Origin: Candidatus Dechloromonas phosphorivorans
Lineage (GTDB): Bacteria; Pseudomonadota; Gammaproteobacteria; Burkholderiales; Rhodocyclaceae
DNA length: 64,000 nucleotides
NCBI GenBank assembly: GCA_016714975.1
Contig: JADKBR010000005.1
Span: forward strand, 62,001 to 126,000
Direction: 5' to 3'
Position 1 is the stretch's first letter; each line of letters begins with the position of its first letter. Below the pieces are notes generated by a model. That model ran no database searches, had not been told where the DNA came from, and saw nothing but the letters and a program-made list of their open reading frames with translations. The position numbers and the translations under genes were made by a program. Below, in pieces: positions 9,801 through 18,175 of this stretch.

Positions 9801-9937
9801 GAGACGACCGGGAATTCGATGTACGGATAGCGGTCCATGCCGATCCGGTCGAAGCTGATGATGCCGAAAAGGACGAGGACCGCACTCAACATCCACGCCA
9901 GCACGTGGCGTTTAATGGAGAGCTCGGGCAGGGTCAT
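6866..9937 (-). CDS. RND-family efflux pump inner-membrane permease (HAE1/AcrB type)
   Basis: The 1023-residue protein has the standard RND architecture: TM1 near residues 12-28, a large periplasmic loop, a TM2-TM6 block (about 338-470), a second periplasmic loop, and a final TM block (about 850-1010). The proton-relay aspartates are present in GVVVDDAIVVLENI (D400 and D401). Such pumps export drugs, solvents or metabolites through a tripartite channel. No outer-membrane factor gene is adjacent, so it probably borrows a TolC-like protein encoded elsewhere. It overlaps the membrane fusion protein gene by four bases. Substrate cannot be deduced from sequence. Confidence 0.93.
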   Translation of the reverse strand: MTLPELSIKRHVLAWMLSAVLVLFGIISFDRIGMDRYPYIEFPVVSITTALKGANPDIVDASLTNIIESSVNSTPGIEHIQSTSSPGVSVIAITFNLEKKIDVAFNEVQAKVNQVLRRLPKDADPPVVAKVETNAQPIMWLAVQGDRTQQQLNQYAINVLKKRLETIDGVGEVRLGGRRDRTIRVELLPARMAALGITAQDINDAFAREHVQMAGGFVVGEKTESLVKLDLEFHSIEALKEMVIGWKGGAPIRLQDVAEVIDGLTDNRQLARFNGETTVGLGIVKVTNTNTVAIVDKVKEKLENELRPQLPPGMELHVVSNDAVYILEIVNALKEHLVEGTLLAALVVWLFLLSLRATIIVALAIPVSLMGAIAVIYFFGYTLNSLTLLGLLLLIGVVVDDAIVVLENIFRHREELDADPVTAAVNGSNEVVFAVIAATLALVSIFAPVIFMSGIIGQFFRSFAVVVTFGVLVSLFVSLTLTPMLCSRFLTIPEKGQQQGRIHGLIAGGFRRLDAFYRRLLARALTHRWKVVLLTLLTVASSAFFFVNVGKTFTPDQDEGRFLVYLRTPLGSSINYTDSRLQMIEAVLRQHPEIVTEFALIGLGSAGQVNQGTVVTRMAPRAERRISQQEILPILRKELAEIPGARVFAAPYPMVQGQRGEPLQFVLAGEKLAEVGRLGRELQGKLAAEPGLGGRIDTDLQLDLPQLVFQPDRLRIASSGLTTGDVALAINMLTGGIDIAKYNDEPGDGQRYDIRVKGREGEFTQPADLSKIYLRNKEGKLVRLDSVAGFSETLGPAVIGRFDLQYSVTFFATPTIPLGEAVQKVKALAVDLPPGYQVKLIGNAEEFAKTTKYMTFAFVLAMVLLYMVLASQFDSFLQPLIVMLAQPLAIVGGVAALWATGQTLNIYSMIGLVLLIGLVAKNSILLVDLTNQRRAGGMDIDDALRDACPIRMRPVLMTSATVVLALFPAALGFGAGAETNQPLSIAVIGGMISSTLLTLVVVPAVYSLVESALGRRERYLKNA

Positions 9938-11037
9938 TGCTGCTTCTTCTCGCCCGCCGGGCTGGCCGCGGTTTTCGGTGTTTCCTTGACGTTGACCGCG
10001 GCACCGTTACTGAGGAAGCCGGCGCCGTCCTGTGCAATCGTTTCGCCACCCTTTAGTCCGCTGGTGATTTCGACCATCCCGCGCTGTTTGCTGCCGACCG
10101 CAACGACTTGCTGCATTGCCTTGCCATCAACGATCAGGTAAACCACCGTGCCGGCCGGACGTAGCACGACGGATTGTTCCGGGACGACCACTGCGCTGTC
10201 CTTCTGCCCGGTAATTACGGCGGCATCGACCGAGCCGCCGCCCTTGAGCGCGCCGGGGTTCTCGAGCCGGGCGATGACGTTGATGGCGCGGTTGATCTCG
10301 CCGACGGTCGGGCGGATGTCCTCGACCACGGCGTCGATCGGCGTATCCGGCGCCAGCGGGCTGAGCAGGCGAACCGGCATGCCAACCTTGATGCGTGGTG
10401 CGGCAGATTCCGGGAATGGCAGGTCTGCGCGCAGTCGGTCATTGGCGACAAAACGGAACAGCGGGTCGCCGAGCTTGACGTAGTCGCCGAGTGAGGCGAT
10501 CTGCAGTTCGACGATGCCGTCGAAAGGTGCGACCACCTCGGTCTTGCCGACGTTGCGGCGCGACAGGCTGCCCCGCGACCGGGCGCTCGTTAACTGGCTG
10601 TTCAGAGCGTCGCGCTGGGCGACGGCATCATCGAGCGCGTTCTTCGAAATGAAATTTTTCTGCACCAGCTCGCTTTGCCGACCGACCACGCGCTCCTGTT
10701 GGGCGAGCAGGGCGGTGAGGCGCGCGATTTCGCCGGAGTCGGCGCTTGCCTGATGCTCGGCGTCGGTCGGGTCGATGCGGGCGAGCAACTGGCCCTTCCT
10801 GACTGCTTCGCCACTGCGGACCGCAACCTTGATGATCTTTCCGGCGATCTCGGCGCTGATCGACGGGTCCTTGACTGCGCTCAGCGTACCGAGCGTGCGC
10901 TCACTGACTTCAAGGGCAGTGGTCCGGACCTGTGTGGCGGTAATCAGCGTTGGTGGTGCGCCCTTCTTCTCGGCCGGCTTTTCCCCGCAGGCCGCCAGCA
11001 GCAGGACGGCAAGATAAACTAGCGTGGCGCGCCTCAT
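9934..11037 (-). CDS. RND efflux periplasmic adaptor (membrane fusion protein), lipoprotein
   Basis: The 367-residue protein carries a lipoprotein signal (LLLAACGEK, lipidated Cys about residue 17). The order of biotinyl-lipoyl halves, alpha-helical hairpin (about residues 95-160) and beta-barrel is that of AcrA-like adaptors. It would bridge the permease to an outer-membrane channel. It overlaps lysA upstream and the permease downstream, each by four bases, so adaptor and pump are translated in step. Confidence 0.9.
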   Translation of the reverse strand: MRRATLVYLAVLLLAACGEKPAEKKGAPPTLITATQVRTTALEVSERTLGTLSAVKDPSISAEIAGKIIKVAVRSGEAVRKGQLLARIDPTDAEHQASADSGEIARLTALLAQQERVVGRQSELVQKNFISKNALDDAVAQRDALNSQLTSARSRGSLSRRNVGKTEVVAPFDGIVELQIASLGDYVKLGDPLFRFVANDRLRADLPFPESAAPRIKVGMPVRLLSPLAPDTPIDAVVEDIRPTVGEINRAINVIARLENPGALKGGGSVDAAVITGQKDSAVVVPEQSVVLRPAGTVVYLIVDGKAMQQVVAVGSKQRGMVEITSGLKGGETIAQDGAGFLSNGAAVNVKETPKTAASPAGEKKQQ

Positions 11038-12296
11038 GCTGGCAGAACCTGCTCGCCGGCATAGAGTTCAGCGACGGTTTCACGGCGCCGGATCTGGTGC
11101 ACCCGGTCGCCGTCGACCATGACTTCGACCGCGCGCGGCCGGGTGTTGTAGTTGGAACTCATTGCCATGCCATAGGCGCCCGCCGACATCACGGCCAGCA
11201 GGTCGCCGGGCTCGATGTTCAAGGGACGGGCGAGGCCGAGAAAGTCGCCGGATTCGCAGACCGGACCGACGACGTCGTAGTCCCGGGTTGCCCCCCCGCG
11301 CGGAACAACCGGCACGATATCGTGCCAGGCCTCGTAGAGCGCCGGGCGCATCAGGTCGTTCATGGCTGCGTCGATGATGGCGAAGTTCTTGCCTTCGCCC
11401 GGTTTCAGGAACTCGACGCGGGTCAGTAGCAGGCCGGCGTTGCCGACCAGCCGGCGACCCGGTTCGAGGACGACCTGCAACCCACGGCCCGTCAGCTTGT
11501 CGAGCAGCGGTGTCAGGTAGGAAGCGACCGTCGGTTCTGCTTGATCGGCCTTGTACTTGATGCCGAGGCCGCCGCCGAGGTCGAGATGGTTGATGCCGAT
11601 GCCTTCTGCGGTCAACTGGTCAACGAGCGCCAGAATGCGCTCAAGTGCCTCGACGAACGGCGCGGGGTCGAGGAGTTGCGAACCGATATGGCAGTCGATG
11701 CCGGCCACGTCGATGTTTGGTAATGCGGCGGCGCGGCGGTAAAGCGCCAGCGCACCTTCGTAGGCGACACCGAATTTGGCTTCCTTGAGGCCGGTCGAAA
11801 TGTAAGGGTGGGTCTTGGGGTCTACATTCGGATTCACGCGCAGGCTGACCCGCGCTGTCCTTCCGCAGTGTCCGGCAATCTCGTTCAGGCGCTCCAGTTC
11901 AGGCGCGGATTCGATGTTGAAGCAGAAGATGCCGGCATCGAGCGCCATTTTCATTTCGGCCGCCGCCTTCCCGACGCCGGAGAAGACGACTTTCCGGGGA
12001 TCGGCGCCAGCGGCGAGAACACGCTGCAGTTCGCCGCCAGAAACAATGTCGAAGCCGGCGCCCATGCGCGCGAACAGGTTGAGGATGGCGAGGTTCGAAT
12101 TGGCCTTGGCCGCGTAGCAGACGAGCGCCCCCCGTCCGGCTGGATGGCCATCGAGGACCTCCAGAAACTCCTGCAGCGAGGCCACGAGCGACGCACGCGA
12201 GTAGACATAGGCTGGCGTGCCGAACTGTTCGGCAATCGCGGGCAGGGCAACGGATTCGGCGTATAAGACGCCGTCTCTGATCGCGAAGTGGCTCAT
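11034..12296 (-). CDS. lysA: Diaminopimelate decarboxylase
   Basis: LysA makes L-lysine from meso-diaminopimelate, the last step of the pathway, using pyridoxal phosphate. The 420-residue protein shows the PLP lysine in CYAAKANSN, the HIGSQ motif, the GGGLGI phosphate loop, EPGRRLVGNAG, and the C-terminal CESGDFLG and GAYGMAMSSNYN motifs. Length is normal. lptM precedes it with a four-base overlap, a common lptM-lysA arrangement; the coupling to efflux genes downstream is less common. Confidence 0.96.
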   Translation of the reverse strand: MSHFAIRDGVLYAESVALPAIAEQFGTPAYVYSRASLVASLQEFLEVLDGHPAGRGALVCYAAKANSNLAILNLFARMGAGFDIVSGGELQRVLAAGADPRKVVFSGVGKAAAEMKMALDAGIFCFNIESAPELERLNEIAGHCGRTARVSLRVNPNVDPKTHPYISTGLKEAKFGVAYEGALALYRRAAALPNIDVAGIDCHIGSQLLDPAPFVEALERILALVDQLTAEGIGINHLDLGGGLGIKYKADQAEPTVASYLTPLLDKLTGRGLQVVLEPGRRLVGNAGLLLTRVEFLKPGEGKNFAIIDAAMNDLMRPALYEAWHDIVPVVPRGGATRDYDVVGPVCESGDFLGLARPLNIEPGDLLAVMSAGAYGMAMSSNYNTRPRAVEVMVDGDRVHQIRRRETVAELYAGEQVLPA

Positions 12297-12490
12297 TGGG
12301 CCGGGGGTTTCTTGTCCGTGCTACCATCGGCCTCGTTGCCGGCCGGTTGAATTGGTGTGGCTGGTGGCGACGGTGCTACCAGACGGTCGAGCAATGGCGC
12401 CGGCGGCGGGCCTGGTGGCAGCACGAGCGGCCCTCTCTGGCCGCAGCCAGCGACGCAGACCGTCAGGAGCAAGGCAACGATTCTGGACAT
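12293..12490 (-). CDS. lptM: LptM-type small outer-membrane lipoprotein
   Basis: From ATG 12490 this is a 65-residue protein with a lipoprotein leader MSRIVALLLTVCVAGC followed by GQRGPLVLP. The signature CGQ(K/R)GPLxLP directly after the lipidated cysteine defines the LptM (YifL/LppL) family, which assists assembly of the LptDE lipopolysaccharide translocon. The remainder is proline-rich and low in complexity. A longer frame starts upstream, but the signal peptide begins at 12490. It overlaps lysA by four bases, the usual neighbour of this family. Confidence 0.85.
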   Translation of the reverse strand: MSRIVALLLTVCVAGCGQRGPLVLPPGPPPAPLLDRLVAPSPPATPIQPAGNEADGSTDKKPPAQ

Positions 12491-12532
12491 TAATGACCGA
12501 CCAGTCAGCAAAAAGCGGGATGGTAGCACACG

Positions 12533-12850
12533 ATGGATGATAAGGAATTCAGTGCGTTGGCCGACAGCATTCTGGCGCGGATCGAGGCGTCACTCGAAGC
12601 AAGCGGCGCCGATATCGATTTCGAACTGGCGGCTGGCGGAGTTCTGGAAATCGAGTTCGGCGATGGCAGCAAGATCATCGTCAATCGTCACGGTCCAGCA
12701 CGCGAAATCTGGGTGGCGGCCCGCGCCGGCGGCTTCCATTTCCGCTGGGACGGCGTTTGCTGGCGTGATACCCGTGATGGAACCGAATTAATGGGAAAAC
12801 TCGCGGAACTTGTCAGTCAGCAGGCTGGCGACGCGGTGCGCCTCGACTGA
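12533..12850 (+). CDS. cyaY: CyaY, bacterial frataxin homologue
   Basis: The 105-residue protein has the frataxin pattern: an acidic first helix (MDDKEFSALADSILARIEASLE) followed by a beta-sheet with VLEIEFGDGSKIIVNRH, EIWVAARAGGFHF and W-x-D. Frataxins bind iron and modulate cysteine desulfurase activity in Fe-S cluster assembly. It diverges from lptM across 42 bases, a conserved lptM/cyaY arrangement. Its stop at 12850 directly abuts the convergent penicillin-binding protein stop. Confidence 0.92.
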   Translation: MDDKEFSALADSILARIEASLEASGADIDFELAAGGVLEIEFGDGSKIIVNRHGPAREIWVAARAGGFHFRWDGVCWRDTRDGTELMGKLAELVSQQAGDAVRLD

Positions 12851-15163
12851 TCAATCCGCCGGTGGGCTGCTGAAGTCAGGCCGGGGTAGTGACGTGTCGT
12901 TTGCCTCTTCCTCCGGTGACTGCTCCGGGTGGGCGTTCTCGGCATAGATGAAGGAGCGCTCACGGCCGCTGCCATGGGCAAGTAGTCCTTCCGGCATTTC
13001 CGGCATCTGCGTCGGCACGTCCGTGAGCGCACGGCCCATGTAGCCGATCCAGATTGGCAATGCTGCAGCGCCGCCGGTTTCCTTGTCCCCCAGCTTTTTG
13101 GGCTGATCGAAGCCGACCCAGGCGCAGGCGGATACGGTCATCTGATAGCCGCAAAACCAGGCGTCGACATATTCGTTGGTGGTTCCGGTCTTGCCCGCCA
13201 GATCCTGGCGCTTGAGCGCGACCGAGGCCTTGGCGGCGGTGCCGTAGATCGTGACATCGCGCAGCATCGTATCCATCATGAAGGCGTTGCGCGGATCGAT
13301 GACGCGGGTCGACTCCTTGCCGGCCGGTGCCTGCACCGCAGCTGCGAGGATCTGGTTCTTGTCGTCGCGGATGTCGCGCACGACGTAGGGATTGATCCGA
13401 TAGCCGCCGTTGGCGAACACGGAGTAAGCCGTCACCATTTGCCATGGCGTCACCGATCCGGCACCCAGCGCCATGGTCAGGTAGGGCGGGTGCTTTGCGG
13501 CGTCGAAGCCGAAACGGGCGGTGAAGTCCTGTGCGTAATGTGTGCCGATGCTTTGCAGGATGCGGATCGAGACCATGTTCTTGGACTTGGCCAGCGCCGT
13601 GCGCATCTTCATCGGGCCTTCGTACTTGCCGTCGTAGTTGTGCGGCTCCCAGGCCTGCGAACCGGTCTGGCTCGCGGAAATGACAATGGGTTCGTCATTG
13701 ATGACGGTGCCTGGATTGAAGCCCTTCTCAAGCGCGGCCGAGTAGATGAACGGCTTGAAACTGGAGCCGGGCTGCCGCCAGGCCTGAGTGACGTGGTTGA
13801 ACTTGTTGCGGTTGAAGTCGAAGCCGCCTACCAGGGCGCGAATGGCCCCGTCCTTTGGGTCGACCGCGACAAACGCGGATTCCACTTCAGGGAGCTGACT
13901 GATCTGCCAACCGCCCTTGTCGTCCTTCTGCAGGCGGATGATCGCTCCGCGCCTGAGCCGCTTGTTGGGCGGCGCCTTGTCGTCAAGCATCCTTGCAGCA
14001 AACTTCATGGCGTCGCCGGAGAGCATGACAACCTCGCCCCCCTTGCGGTAGGCGCGGATCTGCTTCGCGTCCACCGCAAGCACCAGGGCAGGAACCAGAT
14101 CGCCGGCGTCGGCGACATCCTGCAGCGCCTCGTCGATCGCCTCGTCCTGATCGCCCGTGATGTCATTCATGTCGAGATAGGACTCGGCGCCCCGGTATCC
14201 ATGGCGGCGGTCATAATCCATGACGCCACGACGCAAGCTGGTGTAAGCGGCTTCCTGCTCGGCCTTGATCAGGGTGGTGTAGACCTTGAGGCCACGTGAA
14301 TAGACATCTTCAGGAAAGCGCTCGGCGGCAATCTGCCGTGCCATTTCTGCGGCATGCTCGGCGTGGACCGAGTAATCGGCCAGCTCGCGCTTGACGATCA
14401 GTGTTTCCTTCAGGGCCGAGTCGTACTGCGCTTCGTTGATGTAGCCAAGATCTCGCATCCGGCGCAGCACATACTGCTGCCGGATCTTGGCGCGCTTGGG
14501 ATTGGCGATCGGATTGTAGGCCGACGGCGCCTTTGGCAGGCCTGCCAGCATGGCAGCCTCGGCAATCGAGATGTCCTTCAGCGGCTTGCCGTAATAAATA
14601 CTGGCGGCCGCGGCAAAACCGTAGGCGCGCTGCCCGAGGAATATCTGGTTGATATAAAGCTCAAGGATCTGGTCCTTGGTCAGGTTGTTCTCGATCTTGA
14701 ACGACAACAAGGCTTCATAGAGTTTTCGCGTGTAGGTTTTTTCGCCCGACAGAAAGAAGTTTTTCGCCACCTGTTGGGTAATTGTCGACGCGCCCTGGCG
14801 CTTGCCCCCCCCGAGAAGGTTGGTGCCGGCGGCACGCAGGATGCCGATGTAGTCGACCCCGCCGTGCTGGTAGAAGCGATCATCCTCGGCCGCTAGGATT
14901 GCCTGCTTCATGAGAAGCGGCACTTCGCCTATGCTTATCACCGCTCTTCGTTCTTCGCCGTATTCGCCTATCAGTTGGCCATCTGCGGTATAAACGCGAA
15001 GAGGGATTTTTGGGCGGTAATCCGTGAGCACCTCGAGCGATGGCAGATTCGGATAGGCGAGAGCGAACATGATCATCGCCAGCGCGATACCAATTGCCGT
15101 TAGACCGAGCAGCATGATCAGCGGGAACAGTACAATTCGGACAGCCAGAGGGGGGGAGCGCAA
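12851..15163 (-). CDS. mrcA: Penicillin-binding protein 1A (bifunctional transglycosylase/transpeptidase)
   Basis: This class A PBP polymerises and crosslinks peptidoglycan. One N-terminal membrane segment spans about residues 10-37. The glycosyltransferase domain holds the catalytic EDDRFYQHGG (E93) and GASTITQQ. The transpeptidase domain holds S467-S-F-K470, SKN at 527-529 and KTGTT at 658-662. At 770 residues it has normal length. The start is tentative: position 15163 is a TTG with no good ribosome binding site, and ATG 15115 is the next in-frame alternative but would cut the membrane segment. The gene diverges from pilM, the usual arrangement of ponA and pilMNOPQ. Confidence 0.93.
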   Translation of the reverse strand: MRSPPLAVRIVLFPLIMLLGLTAIGIALAMIMFALAYPNLPSLEVLTDYRPKIPLRVYTADGQLIGEYGEERRAVISIGEVPLLMKQAILAAEDDRFYQHGGVDYIGILRAAGTNLLGGGKRQGASTITQQVAKNFFLSGEKTYTRKLYEALLSFKIENNLTKDQILELYINQIFLGQRAYGFAAAASIYYGKPLKDISIAEAAMLAGLPKAPSAYNPIANPKRAKIRQQYVLRRMRDLGYINEAQYDSALKETLIVKRELADYSVHAEHAAEMARQIAAERFPEDVYSRGLKVYTTLIKAEQEAAYTSLRRGVMDYDRRHGYRGAESYLDMNDITGDQDEAIDEALQDVADAGDLVPALVLAVDAKQIRAYRKGGEVVMLSGDAMKFAARMLDDKAPPNKRLRRGAIIRLQKDDKGGWQISQLPEVESAFVAVDPKDGAIRALVGGFDFNRNKFNHVTQAWRQPGSSFKPFIYSAALEKGFNPGTVINDEPIVISASQTGSQAWEPHNYDGKYEGPMKMRTALAKSKNMVSIRILQSIGTHYAQDFTARFGFDAAKHPPYLTMALGAGSVTPWQMVTAYSVFANGGYRINPYVVRDIRDDKNQILAAAVQAPAGKESTRVIDPRNAFMMDTMLRDVTIYGTAAKASVALKRQDLAGKTGTTNEYVDAWFCGYQMTVSACAWVGFDQPKKLGDKETGGAAALPIWIGYMGRALTDVPTQMPEMPEGLLAHGSGRERSFIYAENAHPEQSPEEEANDTSLPRPDFSSPPAD

Positions 15164-15231
15164 GGTTGTAGATCAGTCTGATTGACGTTGCGCGGATTAT
15201 ACGCCGTTGCATATAGGTCCCGTGAAAACGC

Positions 15232-15260
15232 TTTACATGCCGTGTGCTTGTTGCTAGCAT
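15232..15260 (+). promoter_or_regulatory. Candidate sigma-70 promoter for the pil operon
   Basis: TTTACA at 15232-15237 and TAGCAT at 15255-15260 are separated by 17 bases and lie 63 bases before the pilM start, inside the divergent ponA-pilM gap. They match the consensus at five and four of six positions. Confidence 0.4.
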
Positions 15261-15322
15261 CTGAAGTCAATTATTGGTTGTTTCGCTAACTTCGCATTTT
15301 GTAAAGACTTTTTGGGGGTCTG

Positions 15323-16408
15323 GTGCGCTTCGATATCTCAGCTTTGTTTAATTCCAAGGCGCGTCCGCTATTGGGGCTGGACATCAGTTCTTCGGCTGTC
15401 AAGCTGGTTGAACTGACCGCCAACGGAAAAGAGGGTTACCGTGTCGAGCGCTACACCATCGAGGTGTTGCCGAAGGATGCGGTGTCGGATGGCAATATTG
15501 CCAATCTGGATGGTGTGGTTGATGCTGTGAGAAGGGCCTGGAAGCGGCTCGGAACCTCCACGCGGGATGTTGCGATGGCATTGCCTGGCTCGGCGGTGAT
15601 CACCAAGAAGATCATCGTTCCGGCCGGATTGCGTGAGGATCAACTTGAAGTCCAGGTTGAGTCCGAGGCCAATCAATACATCCCTTTTGCCATCGACGAG
15701 GTGAATCTGGATTTTCAGGTGATCGGTCCGGTACCCTCTCTTCCCGACGAGCTAGAGGTCTTCATTGCCGCCTCAAAAAAGGAGCGTGTTGAGGATCGCG
15801 TTGCTGTTGCCGATGCCGCCGGACTGCGCGCCGTTGTCGTCGATGTTGAAACCCAGGCTGCGCTCTCGGCATTCGAGTTGATCGAACGTCAGTTGCCGGA
15901 AGGTGGCAAGAACCAGACGATTGCCATTGTCAATGCCGGCTCCAGTGTCATGGGCCTGACGGTCATGCGCAACGGTCAGCAAGTGTATGCGCGTGAACAA
16001 GCATTTGGTGGCGGACAGTTGACCCAGGACATCGCCCGACATTACGGCATGGCCTATGAGGAGGCGGAAACAGCGAAGCGTTCCGGTAGCCTTCCCGAGG
16101 GTTATGAGGGTGAACTGCTTGCCCCCTTCATGGAGAATCTGGCGCTCGAAGTGTCCCGTGCCCTGCAATTCTTCTTCACGTCGACGCAGTACAATCAAAT
16201 CGATAGCATTGTCCTGGCCGGGGGGTGTGCCGTGATTCCGGGCATTGACGAGGTTGTGGCGACTCGCACGCAGGTAAGTACCCTGATCGCCAACCCATTT
16301 GCCAACATGGTGCTTTCGGACCGTGTCCGGGCCAAGAGCCTGCTAGCCGATGCCTCGTCGCTGATGGTGGCGTGTGGCTTGGCCTTGCGGAGGTTTGACC
16401 CATCATGA
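15323..16408 (+). CDS. pilM: PilM, type IV pilus assembly ATPase-like protein
   Basis: PilM is a cytoplasmic actin-like protein that binds the N terminus of PilN and links the alignment subcomplex of the type IV pilus to the cytoplasmic motor. The 361-residue protein shows the family opening GLDISSSAVKLVEL, then VAMALPGSAVITKKI and the C-terminal nucleotide-fold motif IVLAGGCAVIPGI. The start is GTG 15323 with GGGGGT at 15314-15319 upstream. It overlaps pilN by four bases and begins the pilMNOPQ operon. Confidence 0.94.
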   Translation: MRFDISALFNSKARPLLGLDISSSAVKLVELTANGKEGYRVERYTIEVLPKDAVSDGNIANLDGVVDAVRRAWKRLGTSTRDVAMALPGSAVITKKIIVPAGLREDQLEVQVESEANQYIPFAIDEVNLDFQVIGPVPSLPDELEVFIAASKKERVEDRVAVADAAGLRAVVVDVETQAALSAFELIERQLPEGGKNQTIAIVNAGSSVMGLTVMRNGQQVYAREQAFGGGQLTQDIARHYGMAYEEAETAKRSGSLPEGYEGELLAPFMENLALEVSRALQFFFTSTQYNQIDSIVLAGGCAVIPGIDEVVATRTQVSTLIANPFANMVLSDRVRAKSLLADASSLMVACGLALRRFDPS

Positions 16409-16974
16409 TCAGAATTAACCTCCTGCCTCACCGTGAAGAGGCACGCAAGAGAAGGCGCCAGCAGTTCTACGCCATGGCCGGTGCCGCTGTTGGTTTGGCC
16501 GCGCTGGTTGTTTTCCTTGGCTACACGATCATTAACGGGTTTATCAGCAGTCAGGCTGATGCGAATGATTTTCTCAAGCGTGAAATTGCGGTTCTCGACA
16601 AGCAGATTGCCGAAATCAAGCTATTGAAGGAAAAGACTCAGGCCTTGCTGGCGCGCAAGCAGGTGATCGAGGATTTGCAGCGGGATCGTGGCGAGACCGT
16701 ATATTTGCTGACTGAACTGGTCAAGCAGGTCCCCGAGGGCGTGTACCTCAAGTCGCTCAAGCAGGAAGGCCAGAAGGTGAATATTACTGGGTATGCCCAG
16801 TCCAATGCACGTGTTTCGGCATTGATGCGCAACCTCGAAGCCTCCCCCTGGTTGGAAAATGCCCAGCTGATCGAAGTTAAGGCGGTCGTCCTGAATGGAC
16901 GCCGGAGCAATGAGTTCGCGATGAACTTCATGCTGACCCGTACTCAGCCGGCTGTCGGGGAGGGCAAGAAATGA
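16405..16974 (+). CDS. pilN: PilN, type IV pilus inner-membrane alignment protein
   Basis: The 189-residue protein has the conserved PilM-binding N terminus MIRINLLPHRE, one membrane helix (about residues 25-47), a coiled coil (about 50-85) and a periplasmic ferredoxin-like domain. It pairs with PilO to connect the cytoplasmic platform with the PilP/PilQ secretin. Four-base overlaps join it to pilM and pilO. Confidence 0.94.
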   Translation: MIRINLLPHREEARKRRRQQFYAMAGAAVGLAALVVFLGYTIINGFISSQADANDFLKREIAVLDKQIAEIKLLKEKTQALLARKQVIEDLQRDRGETVYLLTELVKQVPEGVYLKSLKQEGQKVNITGYAQSNARVSALMRNLEASPWLENAQLIEVKAVVLNGRRSNEFAMNFMLTRTQPAVGEGKK

Positions 16975-17633
16975 AGGCCAAGTCCACTTCACTCCCGAAG
17001 ATTGACTTCCAGGCGATCGCCGACGAGTTCCGTGGCCTGAATCCGAATGATCCTGGGTCATGGCCGCAGCTGCCAAAAATCGCCGCTCTCCTCGGTATTC
17101 TTCTGGTTCTGACTGTTGCTGGCTGGTGGTTCCTCTGGAGCGATCAACTTGCCGAGTTGGAGGTCAAGCAGAAGGAAGAGGAAACACTGAAGCAGCAATA
17201 CCTTGAGAAGAAGCGACAGGCCGTCAATCTTGATCTCTATATTGAACAGTTGGCTGAGATTGACCGCTCGTTTGGTGCGCTGCTCAAGCAGCTTCCCAAC
17301 AAGTCGGAGGTTGAGGCATTGCTTATTGAAGTGAACCAAGCCGGCTTGGGTCGTGGCCTCCAGTTCGACCTGTTCCGGCCCGGTGCCGAGCAGGTCAAGG
17401 ACTTCTACGCGGAATTGCCGATTGCGGTCAAAATCAATGGCGGCTACCACGACTTCGGGGCGTTCGCGGCGGATATCGCCAAATTGCCGCGCATCGTGAC
17501 GCTCAACAATATCGCGATCGCGCCGGTCAAGGACAATGCCCTGACGCTGGATGCGACAACCAAGACCTTCCGTTACCTGGATGAGGAAGAGGTTGCGAAA
17601 CAGAAGAAGGCCGCACAAGGAGCGAACAAGTGA
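16971..17633 (+). CDS. pilO: PilO, type IV pilus inner-membrane alignment protein
   Basis: The 220-residue protein has a short cytoplasmic tail, one membrane helix (LLGILLVLTVAGWWFLW, about residues 40-57), a coiled coil (about 60-100) and a C-terminal ferredoxin-like domain. It forms heterodimers with PilN. Start and stop overlap pilN and pilP by four bases each. Confidence 0.93.
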   Translation: MKAKSTSLPKIDFQAIADEFRGLNPNDPGSWPQLPKIAALLGILLVLTVAGWWFLWSDQLAELEVKQKEEETLKQQYLEKKRQAVNLDLYIEQLAEIDRSFGALLKQLPNKSEVEALLIEVNQAGLGRGLQFDLFRPGAEQVKDFYAELPIAVKINGGYHDFGAFAADIAKLPRIVTLNNIAIAPVKDNALTLDATTKTFRYLDEEEVAKQKKAAQGANK

Positions 17634-18175
17634 AGCGATTAATTCTCGTCGCACTCTGTGGTGCCTTGGGTGCCTGTTCCGGCGGTGACCACGACGATCT
17701 CAAGAAGTGGATGGCCGACAATACCAAGGATATGCGCGGCAGGATCCCCAAGCTGCCCGAGGTCAAGGCCTACGAGCCGGTTCCCTACGACGTTGAGGTT
17801 TTGCTGGATCCATTCAAGGCCAGCAAGATTGAGCCGGAATCGAAGAACAGGCAAGGTTCAGGGAAGGGCGGGGCCTTTCAGCCGGACTTCGAGGCACGCG
17901 ATTTGCGCAACAGCCTGCTCGAAAAATATCCGGTCGAATCGCTCAAGATGATCGGCTATCTGAATATCAACCGGCGTCCGATTGCAGTGATCCAGGTTGA
18001 GAACAAGGTCAAGCAAGTCAAGGTCGGTGATTATGTCGGACTTGATTTCGGCTTGGTTACACAAGTGACCGAAAAGGAAGTGTTGTTGCGCGAGTTGATT
18101 CAGGATTCTGCGGGTGACTGGAGCGAACGCACCAGTTCCTTGTATCTGCAGGGCAAGGAGGGAAGTAACAAATGA
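17630..18175 (+). CDS. pilP: PilP, type IV pilus inner-membrane lipoprotein
   Basis: The 181-residue lipoprotein (leader MKRLILVALCGALGAC) has a flexible N-terminal region followed by a beta-domain (about residues 80-165) with the family motif VGDYVGLDFGLV. PilP docks on the N0 domain of the PilQ secretin and ties it to PilN/PilO. The start is GTG 17630, overlapping the pilO stop; it overlaps pilQ by four bases. Confidence 0.93.
   Translation: MKRLILVALCGALGACSGGDHDDLKKWMADNTKDMRGRIPKLPEVKAYEPVPYDVEVLLDPFKASKIEPESKNRQGSGKGGAFQPDFEARDLRNSLLEKYPVESLKMIGYLNINRRPIAVIQVENKVKQVKVGDYVGLDFGLVTQVTEKEVLLRELIQDSAGDWSERTSSLYLQGKEGSNK

Noticed and set aside
8357..10141. Long plus-strand open frames opposite the RND pump and adaptor genes
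   Set aside because: They are rich in Asp/Arg/Gln/His, lack domains and ribosome binding sites, and lie antisense to clear genes; GC-rich codon usage creates such frames.
15182..15215. TTGACG followed by ATATA-like boxes in the ponA-pilM gap
   Set aside because: No -10 element at 16-18 bases; the TTTACA/TAGCAT pair further on fits better.
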